From Cryobacterium tepidiphilum (GTDB taxonomy: Bacteria > Actinomycetota > Actinomycetes > Actinomycetales > Microbacteriaceae), in NCBI RefSeq assembly GCF_003716325.1, contig NZ_RDSR01000022.1:1-55408 (forward strand): a stretch of DNA of 55,408 nucleotides, read 5' to 3'. This document shows, piece after piece, positions 40,350 to 48,629 of the stretch; position 1 is the first letter of the stretch, and every line of letters starts with the position of its first letter. The notes beneath the pieces were generated by a model, which did no database searches, had not been told where the DNA came from, and was given only the letters and a program-made list of their open reading frames with translations. The translations under genes were made by a program, and so were the position numbers.

Positions 40350-42034
40350 CCGACGTGCTGACCATCGACGGACTGGGCGTGTCGTTCGCGACGGATGCCG
40401 GGGCGGTCAAGGCCGTCGACGGTGTCAGCCTGCAGGTGGCCCCCGGCGAGGTGCTCGCGATCGTGGGTGAGAGCGGCAGCGGCAAGACCGTCACCGCGAA
40501 GACGATCCTCGGGCTGCTGCCGGAGACCGCGACCGAGAACGGCGCGGTCATCCTCCGCAGCCGCGACGGGCAGAGCGAGAGCGATATCGTGGCGCTGACC
40601 AAGGCCGAGCTGCGACAGGTGCGCGGCCGCGACGTGTCGATGGTGTTCCAGGAGCCCTCCACGGCCCTGAACCCCGTCTACACGGTGGGCTGGCAGATCA
40701 TGGAGGGCATCCGCGCCCACGGCCAGGTCGGCCGCGCCGAGGCCAAGGCGAAGGCGATCGAGATCCTCGGCCGTGTCGGCATCCCCGACCCCGAGGTGCG
40801 CGTCGACTATTACCCGCACCAGTTCTCGGGCGGTCAGAAGCAGCGCGTCGTGATCGCCATGGCGCTGGTGCTGAACCCCGGCCTCATCGTGGCCGACGAG
40901 CCCACCACTGCGCTCGACGTCACCGTGCAGGCCGAGATCCTCGACCTGCTGCGCACGGTCCGCGACGACTTCGGCACGGCCATCGTGCTGATCACGCACA
41001 ACATGGGCGTCGTCGCCGACCTCGCCGACCGCGTTGCCGTGATGTACCAGGGCAAGGTCGTCGAGGAAGCGGACGCGCACACCCTGTTCACGGCTCCCAC
41101 GAACAGCTACACCAAGTCACTGCTCGCGGCCGTGCCCCACGTGGGCCAGGGCATCGAGCGTGCGGCGGAGCGGGCGAGGGCCCGCCCCGCCGGCTGGGCG
41201 GAGCAGGCGCCGGTCGTGCAGGCCGAGAACCTGCGCATCCAGTACCCGGGCCGACTCGGCCGTCCCGGCTTCGTCGCCGTCGACGACGTGAGCTTCAGCA
41301 TCAGGCCGGGCGAAGTGCTCGGCCTCGTGGGCGAGAGCGGTTCGGGCAAGACCACCACCGGGCGCGCCATCGCGGGGCTCACCCGGGTGACCGGCGGGTC
41401 CCTGCGCGTGCTGGGGCACGAGATGAACGGATTCCACGAACGCGCCTTCAAGAAGGTGCGCAGCGAGATCGGCTTCGTCTTCCAGGACCCGGCGTCGAGC
41501 TTCAACCCCCTGCTGACCATCGCCGAGTGCGTCGCCGAACCGCTCGTCGTGCACGGGCGCGCCGCCAACCCGGCCGCGGCCCGTGGCCGCGTCGACGAGC
41601 TCCTTGAAGCGGTGCAGCTGCCGCGGGCCTATGGCAATCGCTACCCGCATGAGCTCTCCGGCGGCCAGCGGCAGCGCGCGAGCCTGGCCCGTGCGCTCGC
41701 GCTGGAGCCGTCGCTGCTGATCGCCGACGAGCCCACCAGCGCCCTCGATGTGTCGGTGCAGGCCAGCGTGCTTGAGCTGTTCGCTGAACTGCAGCGGGAG
41801 TTCGGATTCGCGGCGCTCTTCATCAGCCACGACCTCGCGGTCATCGACATCCTCGCCGACCGCATCGCCGTGCTGTACCGCGGCAGGCTCGTGGAGGAGG
41901 GCACCGGGGCCGAAGTGCTCGGCGCCCCGAAGGACCCGTACACGCAGCGGCTGCTCGCGTCGCTGCCTGTGCCCGACCCCGCCGAGCAGGCATTGCGCCG
42001 GCAGGAACTCGAACGGCTGCGTGCGGCAGGATAG
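40346..42034 (+). CDS. Dipeptide ABC transporter ATPase, two fused nucleotide-binding domains (OppD-OppF type)
   Basis: The 562-residue protein holds two complete ABC domains. The first (about 1-265) has Walker A GESGSGKTV, signature FSGGQKQR and Walker B IVADEPTTALD. The second (about 290-550) has GESGSGKTTT, LSGGQRQR and LIADEPTSALD. Both carry the OppD/F-type C-terminal segment after the H-loop. By itself this fusion supplies the two ATPases an importer needs, so the additional ATPase gene that follows is unexpected. Confidence 0.95.
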   Translation: MTDVLTIDGLGVSFATDAGAVKAVDGVSLQVAPGEVLAIVGESGSGKTVTAKTILGLLPETATENGAVILRSRDGQSESDIVALTKAELRQVRGRDVSMVFQEPSTALNPVYTVGWQIMEGIRAHGQVGRAEAKAKAIEILGRVGIPDPEVRVDYYPHQFSGGQKQRVVIAMALVLNPGLIVADEPTTALDVTVQAEILDLLRTVRDDFGTAIVLITHNMGVVADLADRVAVMYQGKVVEEADAHTLFTAPTNSYTKSLLAAVPHVGQGIERAAERARARPAGWAEQAPVVQAENLRIQYPGRLGRPGFVAVDDVSFSIRPGEVLGLVGESGSGKTTTGRAIAGLTRVTGGSLRVLGHEMNGFHERAFKKVRSEIGFVFQDPASSFNPLLTIAECVAEPLVVHGRAANPAAARGRVDELLEAVQLPRAYGNRYPHELSGGQRQRASLARALALEPSLLIADEPTSALDVSVQASVLELFAELQREFGFAALFISHDLAVIDILADRIAVLYRGRLVEEGTGAEVLGAPKDPYTQRLLASLPVPDPAEQALRRQELERLRAAG

Positions 42035-42038
42035 GAGC

Positions 42039-43010
42039 ATGACCCGGGAAGCTGCATCCGTTCACGCCGTGGCGGCCAGCGACCTCACCATCGAATACCC
42101 ACCGCACGGGGCCAGCCCCGCCTACGTGGCCGTCCACGGCCTCAGCCTCCGCATCGAGCCCGGCGAGGTCGTCGGCCTGCTGGGGGAGAGCGGCTCGGGC
42201 AAGAGCACCATCGCCCAGGTGCTCTCGGGGAGGGCGTTCACCCGGCCGACCGGGTCGACCGAGGTGCGCCCGGTGATCACGGGCGGCGAGGTGCGGGTGC
42301 TGGGCATGCCGCTCGGCCGGATGCGCCGGCGCAGCCTCGCACGGCTCACGTTCGACGTCGGCTTCCTCGCGCAGGATGCCGCCGACCGGCTTCCGGCGGC
42401 CCTGACGGTCGCCGAGATCGTCGCCGCGCCCGTTCTCGAGCGTGACCCGCGGTTCAACCGCGCCGAGCTCGGCACCCGGGTGGCGACCATCGTCGACGCC
42501 GTGCGGCTGCCGCTGGCCGTGCTGAAGAAATACCCCTACGAGCTCAGCGGCGGGCAGCGCCAACGTGTCGCCCTCGCCCGTGCACTCGTGTTCGCCCCGA
42601 CCCTGCTCATCGCCGACGAGCCGACGGCGGGCGTCGACCTCACGCTGCGCGACGCCCTCATCGACCTCGTGAGTGAGCTGCAGCGCGAACGCGCCTTCTC
42701 GGCCCTCGTGGTGAGCCACGACCTGCACGTGCTTCGGGGCCTTACCAACCGCATCGGGGTGATGCACCAGGGCGTGCTCGTCGCGCTGGGCACCATCGAT
42801 GAGGTATTCACCGACCCGTGGCATCCGTATGTGGCGAAGCTCGCGGAGGCGCTCGCTCCGCCGCGCGACGAACCGGACGACGAGGAACCGGACGAGGAAC
42901 CGGACGACGAGGCGCCGGACGAGGAGGCGCCGGACGACGAGGACGGCCTCGAGGACGAGGAGCCCGGCGACGAACAGCCCGGCGCCGAACCGGCGGAGCA
43001 GGCACGGTGA
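42039..43010 (+). CDS. Additional peptide-type ABC ATPase with acidic repeat tail
   Basis: The 323-residue protein is a single ABC domain with Walker A GESGSGKST, signature LSGGQRQR, Walker B LLIADEPTAGVD and H-loop VVSHDLHV. It has an unusual Q-loop region (DVGFLAQDAADRLPAALTV). After the domain comes a roughly 50-residue tail composed almost only of Asp, Glu, Pro, Gly and Ala in short repeats. The ATG lies four bases after the previous stop, with AGGAG only one base upstream. The Q-loop and the tail suggest a diverged partner, perhaps regulatory or serving another permease. Confidence 0.9.
   Translation: MTREAASVHAVAASDLTIEYPPHGASPAYVAVHGLSLRIEPGEVVGLLGESGSGKSTIAQVLSGRAFTRPTGSTEVRPVITGGEVRVLGMPLGRMRRRSLARLTFDVGFLAQDAADRLPAALTVAEIVAAPVLERDPRFNRAELGTRVATIVDAVRLPLAVLKKYPYELSGGQRQRVALARALVFAPTLLIADEPTAGVDLTLRDALIDLVSELQRERAFSALVVSHDLHVLRGLTNRIGVMHQGVLVALGTIDEVFTDPWHPYVAKLAEALAPPRDEPDDEEPDEEPDDEAPDEEAPDDEDGLEDEEPGDEQPGAEPAEQAR
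42866..42960 (+). repeat. Tandem repeat encoding an acidic tail
   Basis: Imperfect 12-15 bp units built from GAACCGGACGAC/GCGCCGGACGAG are repeated head to tail and encode (D/E)EP/AD-type steps. Unit lengths are multiples of three. Confidence 0.7.
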
Positions 43011-43996
43011 GCCGCCACGCCGCCGTCGTTCCCGGCGGTCCCAGCCGGCTGGAGGAGCACGAGCGCCCCACCCCTGGCCCGATCGCCGTGCTCCCCGAGC
43101 CGGACGCCTTCTTCACCGCGGCCGTCGAGGCCGGCGGCGGGCAGGTGCAGCCGCTCTCGGCCAACACCCGCGGCATCATCTGGCTGTCCAACTCCCGTGC
43201 CCCTGAGCTCACGGACGTGCTCGCAGCCCACCCCGGCGTGGAGTGGGTGCAGTTGCCGTGGGCCGGCATCGACGCCTTCGCCGGCACGATGCGGCACCAC
43301 GGCGGCCGCACGCTGCTCTGGACGAGCGCGAAGGGATGCTTCGCCCAGCCCGTCGCGGAGCACGCCCTCGCGCTCACCCTCGCACTCATGCGGGTGCTGC
43401 CCAAGCGCGCCCGGGCGACCAGCTGGAACCCCACCGAGGAGGGGCGCTCCCTGTACGGGCGCACCGTCGTGATCGTGGGAGCGGGCGGGATCGCGCACGA
43501 ACTCCTCCGGCTGCTCGAACCGTTCGGCGTGCATGGCGTCGTCGTGCGACGGCGCGCCGATCCCGTGCCCGGCGCAAGCCGCACCCTGCCCTCCGAGGCG
43601 CTCCGCGACGTGCTCCCGGAGGCGGACGTCGTCGTCGTTGCCGCCGCCCTCACCGCCGGCACCCGGCAGCTCATCGGGGCGGCCGAACTCGCGCTGCTGC
43701 CACCGACGGCCGTACTGGTGAACGTGGGTCGCGGCGCCCTGGTCGACACGGATGCCCTCGTGGATGCGTTGGCCCGCGGGCTGATCGCCGGGGCGGCACT
43801 CGACGTGACCGACCCGGAGCCGCTGCCGGCCTCGCATCCGCTGTGGGCGGAGCCGCGCTGCCTGATCACCCCACACATGGCCGACACGCCCGAGATGACG
43901 GCGCCGCTGCTCGCCCGGCGCATCGAGGAGAACGTGCGTGCGTTCCACGGCGGCGGCGCCTTCGTCGGCGTCGTCGACCCGGCCCTCGGCTACTGA
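43007..43996 (+). CDS. D-isomer-specific 2-hydroxyacid dehydrogenase family protein
   Basis: This 329-residue protein has the NAD-binding domain motif VVIVGAGGIAHELLRLL (about residues 160-176). The diagnostic LVNVGRGALVDTDAL and LDVTDPEPLPASHPLW follow, and the catalytic His is in ITPHMADTP. It should interconvert a 2-oxoacid and a D-2-hydroxyacid with NAD(P). The substrate is unknown. The GTG start overlaps the stop of the acidic-tailed ATPase, making it the last gene of the transporter operon. This hints that the imported ligand feeds this reaction. Confidence 0.92.
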   Translation: MSRHAAVVPGGPSRLEEHERPTPGPIAVLPEPDAFFTAAVEAGGGQVQPLSANTRGIIWLSNSRAPELTDVLAAHPGVEWVQLPWAGIDAFAGTMRHHGGRTLLWTSAKGCFAQPVAEHALALTLALMRVLPKRARATSWNPTEEGRSLYGRTVVIVGAGGIAHELLRLLEPFGVHGVVVRRRADPVPGASRTLPSEALRDVLPEADVVVVAAALTAGTRQLIGAAELALLPPTAVLVNVGRGALVDTDALVDALARGLIAGAALDVTDPEPLPASHPLWAEPRCLITPHMADTPEMTAPLLARRIEENVRAFHGGGAFVGVVDPALGY

Positions 43997-44026
43997 CCCC
44001 GCCCGCTCCCGCCGCCTCGCCGGCCG

Positions 44027-44066
44027 CCCTGTTCGCACTTCAGCGTCCCAGGGGCGCTGAATTGGG
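44027..44066. repeat. Dispersed hairpin repeat, family B copy 2
   Basis: The element is identical to 12868-12907 at 37 of 40 positions, in the same orientation. It lies downstream of the hydroxyacid dehydrogenase and upstream of tRNA-Asn. Confidence 0.8.
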
Positions 44067-44144
44067 CACGCGGGCGGGCGGATGAGCCGTGCTCGATTTG
44101 GCGCACGGCCAACCTTTGATAAAGTAGCAACGCTGTTCAAGCAT

Positions 44145-44217
44145 TCCTCGATAGCTCAATTGGCAGAGCAGCCGGCTGTTAACCGGCAGGTTGTTGGTTC
44201 GAGTCCAACTCGGGGAG
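44145..44217 (+). tRNA. tRNA-Asn (anticodon GTT)
   Basis: A 73-nt cloverleaf has acceptor TCCTCGA paired with TCGGGGA and discriminator G. The anticodon stem GCCGG/CCGGC holds the loop CTGTTAA, and the T arm contains GGTTCGAGTCC. CCA is not encoded. A hairpin terminator follows directly. Confidence 0.96.
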
Positions 44218-44218
44218 C

Positions 44219-44255
44219 GAAAGGCCGTTCCGGGCTCCACCCTGGACGGCCTTTC
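44219..44255 (+). terminator. Terminator after tRNA-Asn
   Basis: GAAAGGCCGT (44219-44228) pairs perfectly with ACGGCCTTTC (44246-44255) around a GC-rich loop. It ends two bases from the tRNA 3' end. Confidence 0.7.
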
Positions 44256-44319
44256 TCCGTTCCGCCGTCAGGGCGGGCAGGCTGGGAAGGTGCGGTTCGT
44301 GGGTCGGGAGGCAACGGAC

Positions 44320-45042
44320 GTGGCGCACCACGACCTGGAATCGGCGGCGAAAGCCGAGGCCGTCCGTGACAGCTTCGCCGTGGGCATCGCGACGGCCGCG
44401 TACGGCGTCTCGTTCGGCGCACTGGCTGTTGCGAGCGGCCTGGACGTGTGGCAGGCCTGCGCGCTCAGCCTCGTCATGTTCTCCGGCGGATCCCAATTCG
44501 CCTTGATCGGCGTGCTCGCCGGCGGCGGCACCGCGGCCTGGCCGGCGGCCGTCGCCGGCTCCACCCTCCTCGGCGCCCGCAACGGCATCTACGGCATCCG
44601 CACGTCACCCATCGTGGGGCGAGGCTGGCTGAAGCGCATCGCGGCCGCGTGGATCACGATCGACGAGTCGACCGCGGTCGCCCTCGCTCAGCCCACGCCC
44701 GCGGCCCGGCGTGTGGGCTTCTGGCTCACCGGGATCGTCGTCTTCGCCGGCTGGAACCTCACGACTCTCACCGGCGCACTGATCGGCGACGCACTCGGAG
44801 ACACCAGCCGGTACGGGCTGGACGCCGCCGCCGCGGCCGCGTTCGTCGGCCTGCTCTGGCCCCGGCTGAAGCGCCTGCAGGCCCGGGCCGTCGCCGTGGC
44901 CGCCGGGGTCGTCGCCGCGCTGCTCACCCCCGTGCTGATGCCGGGCCTGCCCGTTCTCGTCGCCGCCGGTGTCGCCGTCGTGGTGGGGCTCACCAACTGG
45001 CTGGGCCGCACCGACGAGCTCGTGGCGGAGCCGCGCTCGTGA
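44320..45042 (+). CDS. azlC: AzlC family branched-chain amino acid exporter subunit
   Basis: The 240-residue membrane protein begins with about 25 hydrophilic residues. It has the AzlC signatures AAYGVSFGALAVASGLDVWQ, MFSGGSQFALIGVLAGGG and LLGARNGIYGI. With AzlD it forms an exporter of branched-chain amino acids or analogues. The GTG at 44320 is preceded by GGGAGG at eight bases and was preferred to GTGs at 44290 and 44299. The stop overlaps the azlD GTG. Confidence 0.92.
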   Translation: MAHHDLESAAKAEAVRDSFAVGIATAAYGVSFGALAVASGLDVWQACALSLVMFSGGSQFALIGVLAGGGTAAWPAAVAGSTLLGARNGIYGIRTSPIVGRGWLKRIAAAWITIDESTAVALAQPTPAARRVGFWLTGIVVFAGWNLTTLTGALIGDALGDTSRYGLDAAAAAAFVGLLWPRLKRLQARAVAVAAGVVAALLTPVLMPGLPVLVAAGVAVVVGLTNWLGRTDELVAEPRS

Positions 45043-45344
45043 CCATGTGGCAGATCGTCCTCCTCGCGGGCATCGCCTGTGTGGCGCTCAAACTCGCCGG
45101 CTACCTGGTGCCGCCGGCTGTGCTCGAGCGGCCCGCCGCCGCGCGCACCGCCGACCTGGTGACCGTGGCGATGCTCGCCGCCCTGGTGGTCGTGCAGACC
45201 CTGGGCACGGGGCAGGCGATCGTGCTGGATGCGCGCGTGCCCGCCGTGGTCGTCGCGGCCGTGCTGTTCGCCGTTCGCGTGCCGTTCATCGTCGTGGTGA
45301 TCGTCGCGGCCGCCGTGGCTGCAGGCATCCGCGCGTTCGTGTAG
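45039..45344 (+). CDS. azlD: AzlD family branched-chain amino acid exporter subunit
   Basis: This 101-residue protein has three to four hydrophobic segments and the AzlD pattern LKLAGYLVPPAVLERP...VPAVVVAAVLFAVRVPFIVVV. It is the small partner of AzlC. The GTG overlaps the azlC stop, and an ATG two codons later is also possible. It is convergent with def. Confidence 0.9.
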   Translation: MTMWQIVLLAGIACVALKLAGYLVPPAVLERPAAARTADLVTVAMLAALVVVQTLGTGQAIVLDARVPAVVVAAVLFAVRVPFIVVVIVAAAVAAGIRAFV

Positions 45345-45362
45345 TCGCTCGAGCTGCGGGAG

Positions 45363-45929
45363 TCAGTCCTCGAGGTTGTCGACGCCGGGCATCCAGCTGA
45401 GCCCCGGCACGCCCCAGCCGCGCTTGCGCGCGACCTTCGCGGCCGCCTTCGCATCGGAGTGCCCCAGGCGGTCGACGTACAGCGTGCCGTTCAGGTGGTC
45501 GAACTCGTGCTGGAAGATGCGCGCGAGCCAGCCGTGGGCGGCCAGCTCGAACGGGTTGTCATCGATGTCGTGGGCGCGCAGGAGCGCGAACGGGGACCGG
45601 CGGAGCGGGAACCGCTCGCCCGGAAAGGAGAGACAGCCCTCCACATCCGCGTCGTCGTCGGCGGCCCCCGCCGGTACCGGCGAGATGAGGAGCTCGGGGT
45701 TGATGGCCACGCCCCGCCAGGGGTGATCGTCGTCGTCGGTGTACGAGTACGTGAAGATCCGCAGCGGAACGCCCACCTGCGGGGCCGCGAGGCCGACGCC
45801 CGGCGCCTCGTCCATCGTCTCGTACAGGTCCCGCACCAGATCACGCAGCGCCGAGTCGAAACGGGTGACGGGCTTGGCGGGGGAGTGGAGCACGGGATCC
45901 CCGGAAATAACTATCGGTCGCACGGCCAT
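45363..45929 (-). CDS. def: Peptide deformylase
   Basis: Def removes the N-terminal formyl group from new proteins. The 188-residue metalloenzyme has all three motifs: GVGLAAPQ at residues 44-51, EGCLSFPG at 97-104 (metal Cys99) and QHEFDH at 140-145 (two metal His and catalytic Glu). The C-terminal tail is short and basic. The ATG lies six bases from a TATTCT box, so the mRNA is probably leaderless. Confidence 0.97.
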   Translation of the reverse strand: MAVRPIVISGDPVLHSPAKPVTRFDSALRDLVRDLYETMDEAPGVGLAAPQVGVPLRIFTYSYTDDDDHPWRGVAINPELLISPVPAGAADDDADVEGCLSFPGERFPLRRSPFALLRAHDIDDNPFELAAHGWLARIFQHEFDHLNGTLYVDRLGHSDAKAAAKVARKRGWGVPGLSWMPGVDNLED

Positions 45930-45935
45930 TCAGCA

Positions 45936-45941
45936 AGAATA
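45936..45941 (-). promoter_or_regulatory. -10 box of leaderless def promoter
   Basis: On the minus strand TATTCT is followed by six bases and the def ATG at 45929. Confidence 0.55.
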
Positions 45942-45957
45942 ACCGGATCGATGTGGA

Positions 45958-45963
45958 TACAGT
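45958..45963 (+). promoter_or_regulatory. -10 box of leaderless DMT transporter promoter
   Basis: TACAGT is followed by six bases and the GTG at 45970. It lies back to back with the def promoter within a 40-bp intergenic region. Confidence 0.5.
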
Positions 45964-45969
45964 CGATGG

Positions 45970-46884
45970 GTGCATTCCGCCTTGACTGATCTCGCCGCGG
46001 ACATCGCCATCGATCCGCGCCAGGCGATCGGCATCCCCCTGGCACTGGTCGGGGCCGTGTTCCTCTCGCTGGGAGCCCAGTTCCAGCACCGCGGCGTCAC
46101 CAAGGTGGAGGCGCACACCGCCCAGGTTTCCGGCGGGCTCACGGTGCGACAGGTCACCCTGCTCCTGGCGCGCCCGTCGTGGGTGTTCGGAACCGTCATG
46201 CTGGGTCTCGCCATCGTCCTCCAGCTGAGCAGCCTCAACTTCGCGCCCCTCATCGTCGTGCAGCCGCTGGGCGCCATCGCCCTCGTCATGACGACCGTCA
46301 TCAACGCCCGCATCAGCAAGGTCAGCCCAACGCGGGCCTCGCTCATCGCCATCGGCATGTGCGTCGGCGGCGTGGGCCTGTTCGTCACCGTGGCGGCGTT
46401 CACCGCCGTCGACAAGCCGGTGACCCATGCGAACCTCACGACGATCCTCGTCATGCTCGGGATCGTGCTCGTCGCCTTCGCCGTCGCGTTCTTCTTCCTC
46501 CGCCGACAGTTCAAGGCCATCTTCTACATCCTGGGCGCCGGCGTGCTCTACGGCTTCGTCGCCACCCTGGCCAAGGTCATCATCAACCGGGTTCAGCACG
46601 CCAACTTCGACTGGCTCACACTGGCCTGCGTGCTCGGCCTGCTGCTGGCAGCCGGCTTCGGCGCCTACTTCGTGCAGAACGCCTACGCGTCGGGGCCGCC
46701 CGACCTGGTCATCGCCGGGTTGACGGTCGTCGACCCGCTCGTCGCCGTCTGCATCGGCGTGGTCGTGCTGGGCGAAGCCTCGCAGGCTCCGATCTGGGCA
46801 GGGGTGGTGTTCGTCGTCGCCGGCGTGGTGGCGATCTGGGGGGTTTTCGTGCTCGCCCGCTACCATCCGCAATCGGAGCACTGA
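45970..46884 (+). CDS. DMT/EamA-like multi-helix transporter
   Basis: This 304-residue protein has nine to ten hydrophobic segments in two halves, with the characteristic QPLGAIALVMTTVINARIS and the late VVDPLVAVCIGVVVLGE. The latter resembles the end-of-repeat motif of drug/metabolite transporters and NIPA-like magnesium transporters. Substrate and direction are not evident. The GTG start is supported by a -10 box at leaderless spacing. Confidence 0.82.
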   Translation: MHSALTDLAADIAIDPRQAIGIPLALVGAVFLSLGAQFQHRGVTKVEAHTAQVSGGLTVRQVTLLLARPSWVFGTVMLGLAIVLQLSSLNFAPLIVVQPLGAIALVMTTVINARISKVSPTRASLIAIGMCVGGVGLFVTVAAFTAVDKPVTHANLTTILVMLGIVLVAFAVAFFFLRRQFKAIFYILGAGVLYGFVATLAKVIINRVQHANFDWLTLACVLGLLLAAGFGAYFVQNAYASGPPDLVIAGLTVVDPLVAVCIGVVVLGEASQAPIWAGVVFVVAGVVAIWGVFVLARYHPQSEH

Positions 46885-46931
46885 GGTGCGCCGCGCGCGG
46901 CCCGCTTGGGCTCCCGTGCCGGCGGACGGTT

Positions 46932-46937
46932 TAGAAT
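46932..46937 (+). promoter_or_regulatory. -10 box upstream of the GT4 gene
   Basis: TAGAAT is a strong -10 match. The transcript would begin near 46944, leaving about 75 nt before the GTG at 47019. TTGGGC at 46906 is a weak and too distant -35 candidate. Confidence 0.5.
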
Positions 46938-47018
46938 AGGCTGCAAGAACGCGACGACGAACCGTTGTTTACTTCACCGGATGAACGATTCCCGGCCAAC
47001 GTAGGGATTACGCCACAC

Positions 47019-48296
47019 GTGTCAGACTTCAAGCATGCGCCGAACGATGCTGCCACCGGCAGCCATCCGCAGACCGCGGAGAACCGGGAGGCAAAGAAGC
47101 CGATCCGGGTACTGATCGCGGCGGACACCTTCACCCCCGACGTCAACGGCGCCGCGCGATTCGCCGAACGCCTCGCCTCCGGGCTCGCCGCCCGCGGCCA
47201 CGACGTGCACGTCATGGCACCGGCCGCCTCCCGCAAGCACGGCACCTGGGTAGAGGTGCACGACGGCCAGTCCATGACGGTGCACCGCCTGTTCAGCCTG
47301 CGCTGGTACCCGCACGACTGGCTGCGGTTCGCGCTGCCCTGGACCATCCGCCGCGACAGCCGGCGCATCCTGGACTCGGTCAAGCCTGACGTGGTGCACC
47401 TGCAGTCGCACATCAACATCGGCCGGGGCTTGTCGCTCGAAGCCCAGAAGCGGGGCATCCGCACCATCGCCACGAACCACTTCATGCCCGAGAACATGCT
47501 GGAGTTCACCCTCATCCCCAAGCGGATGCAGAACTGGGCGATCACAGTGGCGTGGAAGGCAGCCAGCCGGGTGTACGCGCGCGTCGCCGCCGTCACCACT
47601 CCCACCCGGCGCGCCGCCGAGTTCCTGGAAAAGTACACCGGCCTGACCGGCGTGCACGCCATCTCGTGCGGCATCGACGCCGACAACTACACCCCCGACT
47701 TCGGACCGCGCACCGAGAACCGCGTGCTGTTCGTCGGCCGGGTCACCGGGGAGAAGAACATCGACGTGCTGCTGCGAGCCGTCACGCTCCTGCCCGCCGA
47801 CCTCGACGCACGGGTCGAGATCGTGGGAGGCGGCGACCAGAAACGCAACCTCGAGCACATGGCCGACACCCTCGGCATCCGGGACCGTGTCACGTTCACG
47901 GGTTACGTGACGGATGAGGAACTGCGCGCCGCATACACGCGCTCCACGGTGTTCGCGATGCCGTCGATCGCGGAGCTGCAGAGCATCGCGACGATGGAGG
48001 CGATGGCCTCGGGCCTGCCGGTTGTCGCCGCGAACGCGATGGCGCTGCCGCACCTCGTGCATGACGGGGAGAACGGCCACCTGTTCGAGCCGGGGAACCC
48101 GCAGGACCTCGCCGACAAGCTCGCAACGGTGCTCACCGCCGCCCCCGAGGAGCTGACGGCGATGAAGCGGGAGTCCTTGAAACTCATCGAGGCACACGAC
48201 ATCAACCGCACGTTGAGCACGTTTGAGAGCCTGTATCGTGGTGAATCGGTGACCGATCCGATCACCGACGAAACAGCCGCGCGCTCCGTGGAGTGA
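47019..48296 (+). CDS. Glycosyltransferase family 4 (GT-B)
   Basis: This 425-residue glycosyltransferase has an N-terminal acceptor domain beginning RVLIAADTFTPDVNGAARFAERLASGL. The donor domain has FVGRVTGEKNIDVLLRA and the E-x7-E motif (Glu319 and Glu327, ELQSIATMEAMASGLPVVAA). Similar actinobacterial enzymes add mannose or glucose to lipids, but the donor and acceptor here are unknown. The GTG at 47019 was chosen; an in-frame TTG at 46965 would add 18 residues and has no ribosome binding site. It ends ten bases before the next tRNA. Confidence 0.9.
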   Translation: MSDFKHAPNDAATGSHPQTAENREAKKPIRVLIAADTFTPDVNGAARFAERLASGLAARGHDVHVMAPAASRKHGTWVEVHDGQSMTVHRLFSLRWYPHDWLRFALPWTIRRDSRRILDSVKPDVVHLQSHINIGRGLSLEAQKRGIRTIATNHFMPENMLEFTLIPKRMQNWAITVAWKAASRVYARVAAVTTPTRRAAEFLEKYTGLTGVHAISCGIDADNYTPDFGPRTENRVLFVGRVTGEKNIDVLLRAVTLLPADLDARVEIVGGGDQKRNLEHMADTLGIRDRVTFTGYVTDEELRAAYTRSTVFAMPSIAELQSIATMEAMASGLPVVAANAMALPHLVHDGENGHLFEPGNPQDLADKLATVLTAAPEELTAMKRESLKLIEAHDINRTLSTFESLYRGESVTDPITDETAARSVE

Positions 48297-48306
48297 ACGG
48301 CTGTTC

Positions 48307-48380
48307 GGGGCGGTAGCTCAGCTGGTTAGAGCAGCGGACTCATAATCCGTCGGTCACGGGTTCAAGTCCCGTCCGCCCTA
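48307..48380 (+). tRNA. tRNA with anticodon CAT (elongator Met or Ile2)
   Basis: A 74-nt cloverleaf has acceptor GGGGCGG paired with CCGCCCT (first pair G-U), discriminator A, anticodon loop CTCATAA and T-arm GGTTCAAGTCC. The absence of an initiator-type C-A first pair excludes tRNA-fMet. The CTCATAA loop occurs in Ile2 tRNAs of other Gram-positive bacteria but also in some elongator Met tRNAs. CCA is not encoded. Confidence 0.92.
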
Positions 48381-48513
48381 CATCGCCGAGACCGAAGATC
48401 AGCTCAAGCCACGGGTAAGCAACGGGACGTGGGGTCCAGCCAAGACGAGGACACCGTTCCTCTCCCGCCATCGACGAACAGCGAGCGGAAGTTCGTACCT
48501 AACGCCATCCGGC

Positions 48514-48541
48514 GTGGCACCCGTGGAGGGGCTGTTATAAC
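48514..48541 (+). promoter_or_regulatory. Possible promoter of the ice-binding protein gene
   Basis: GTGGCA (48514-48519), sixteen bases, and TATAAC (48536-48541) form a fair promoter about 90 bp upstream of the ATG. The 250-bp stretch after the tRNA holds nothing else that I can recognise. Confidence 0.4.
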
Positions 48542-48629
48542 CAACCTCCTTCCCGTAGAGTCCGAGTAGGAGCAGGGTGGGGCATTCCCCTCGCGCGAGC
48601 GCTTCGTCGAAAGTGTGCGGGGAACCCTC

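Noticed and set aside
44145..44255. tRNA-Asn as an integration site
   Set aside because: No integrase and no repeated tRNA 3' end were seen; the gene is followed directly by its own terminator and azlC.
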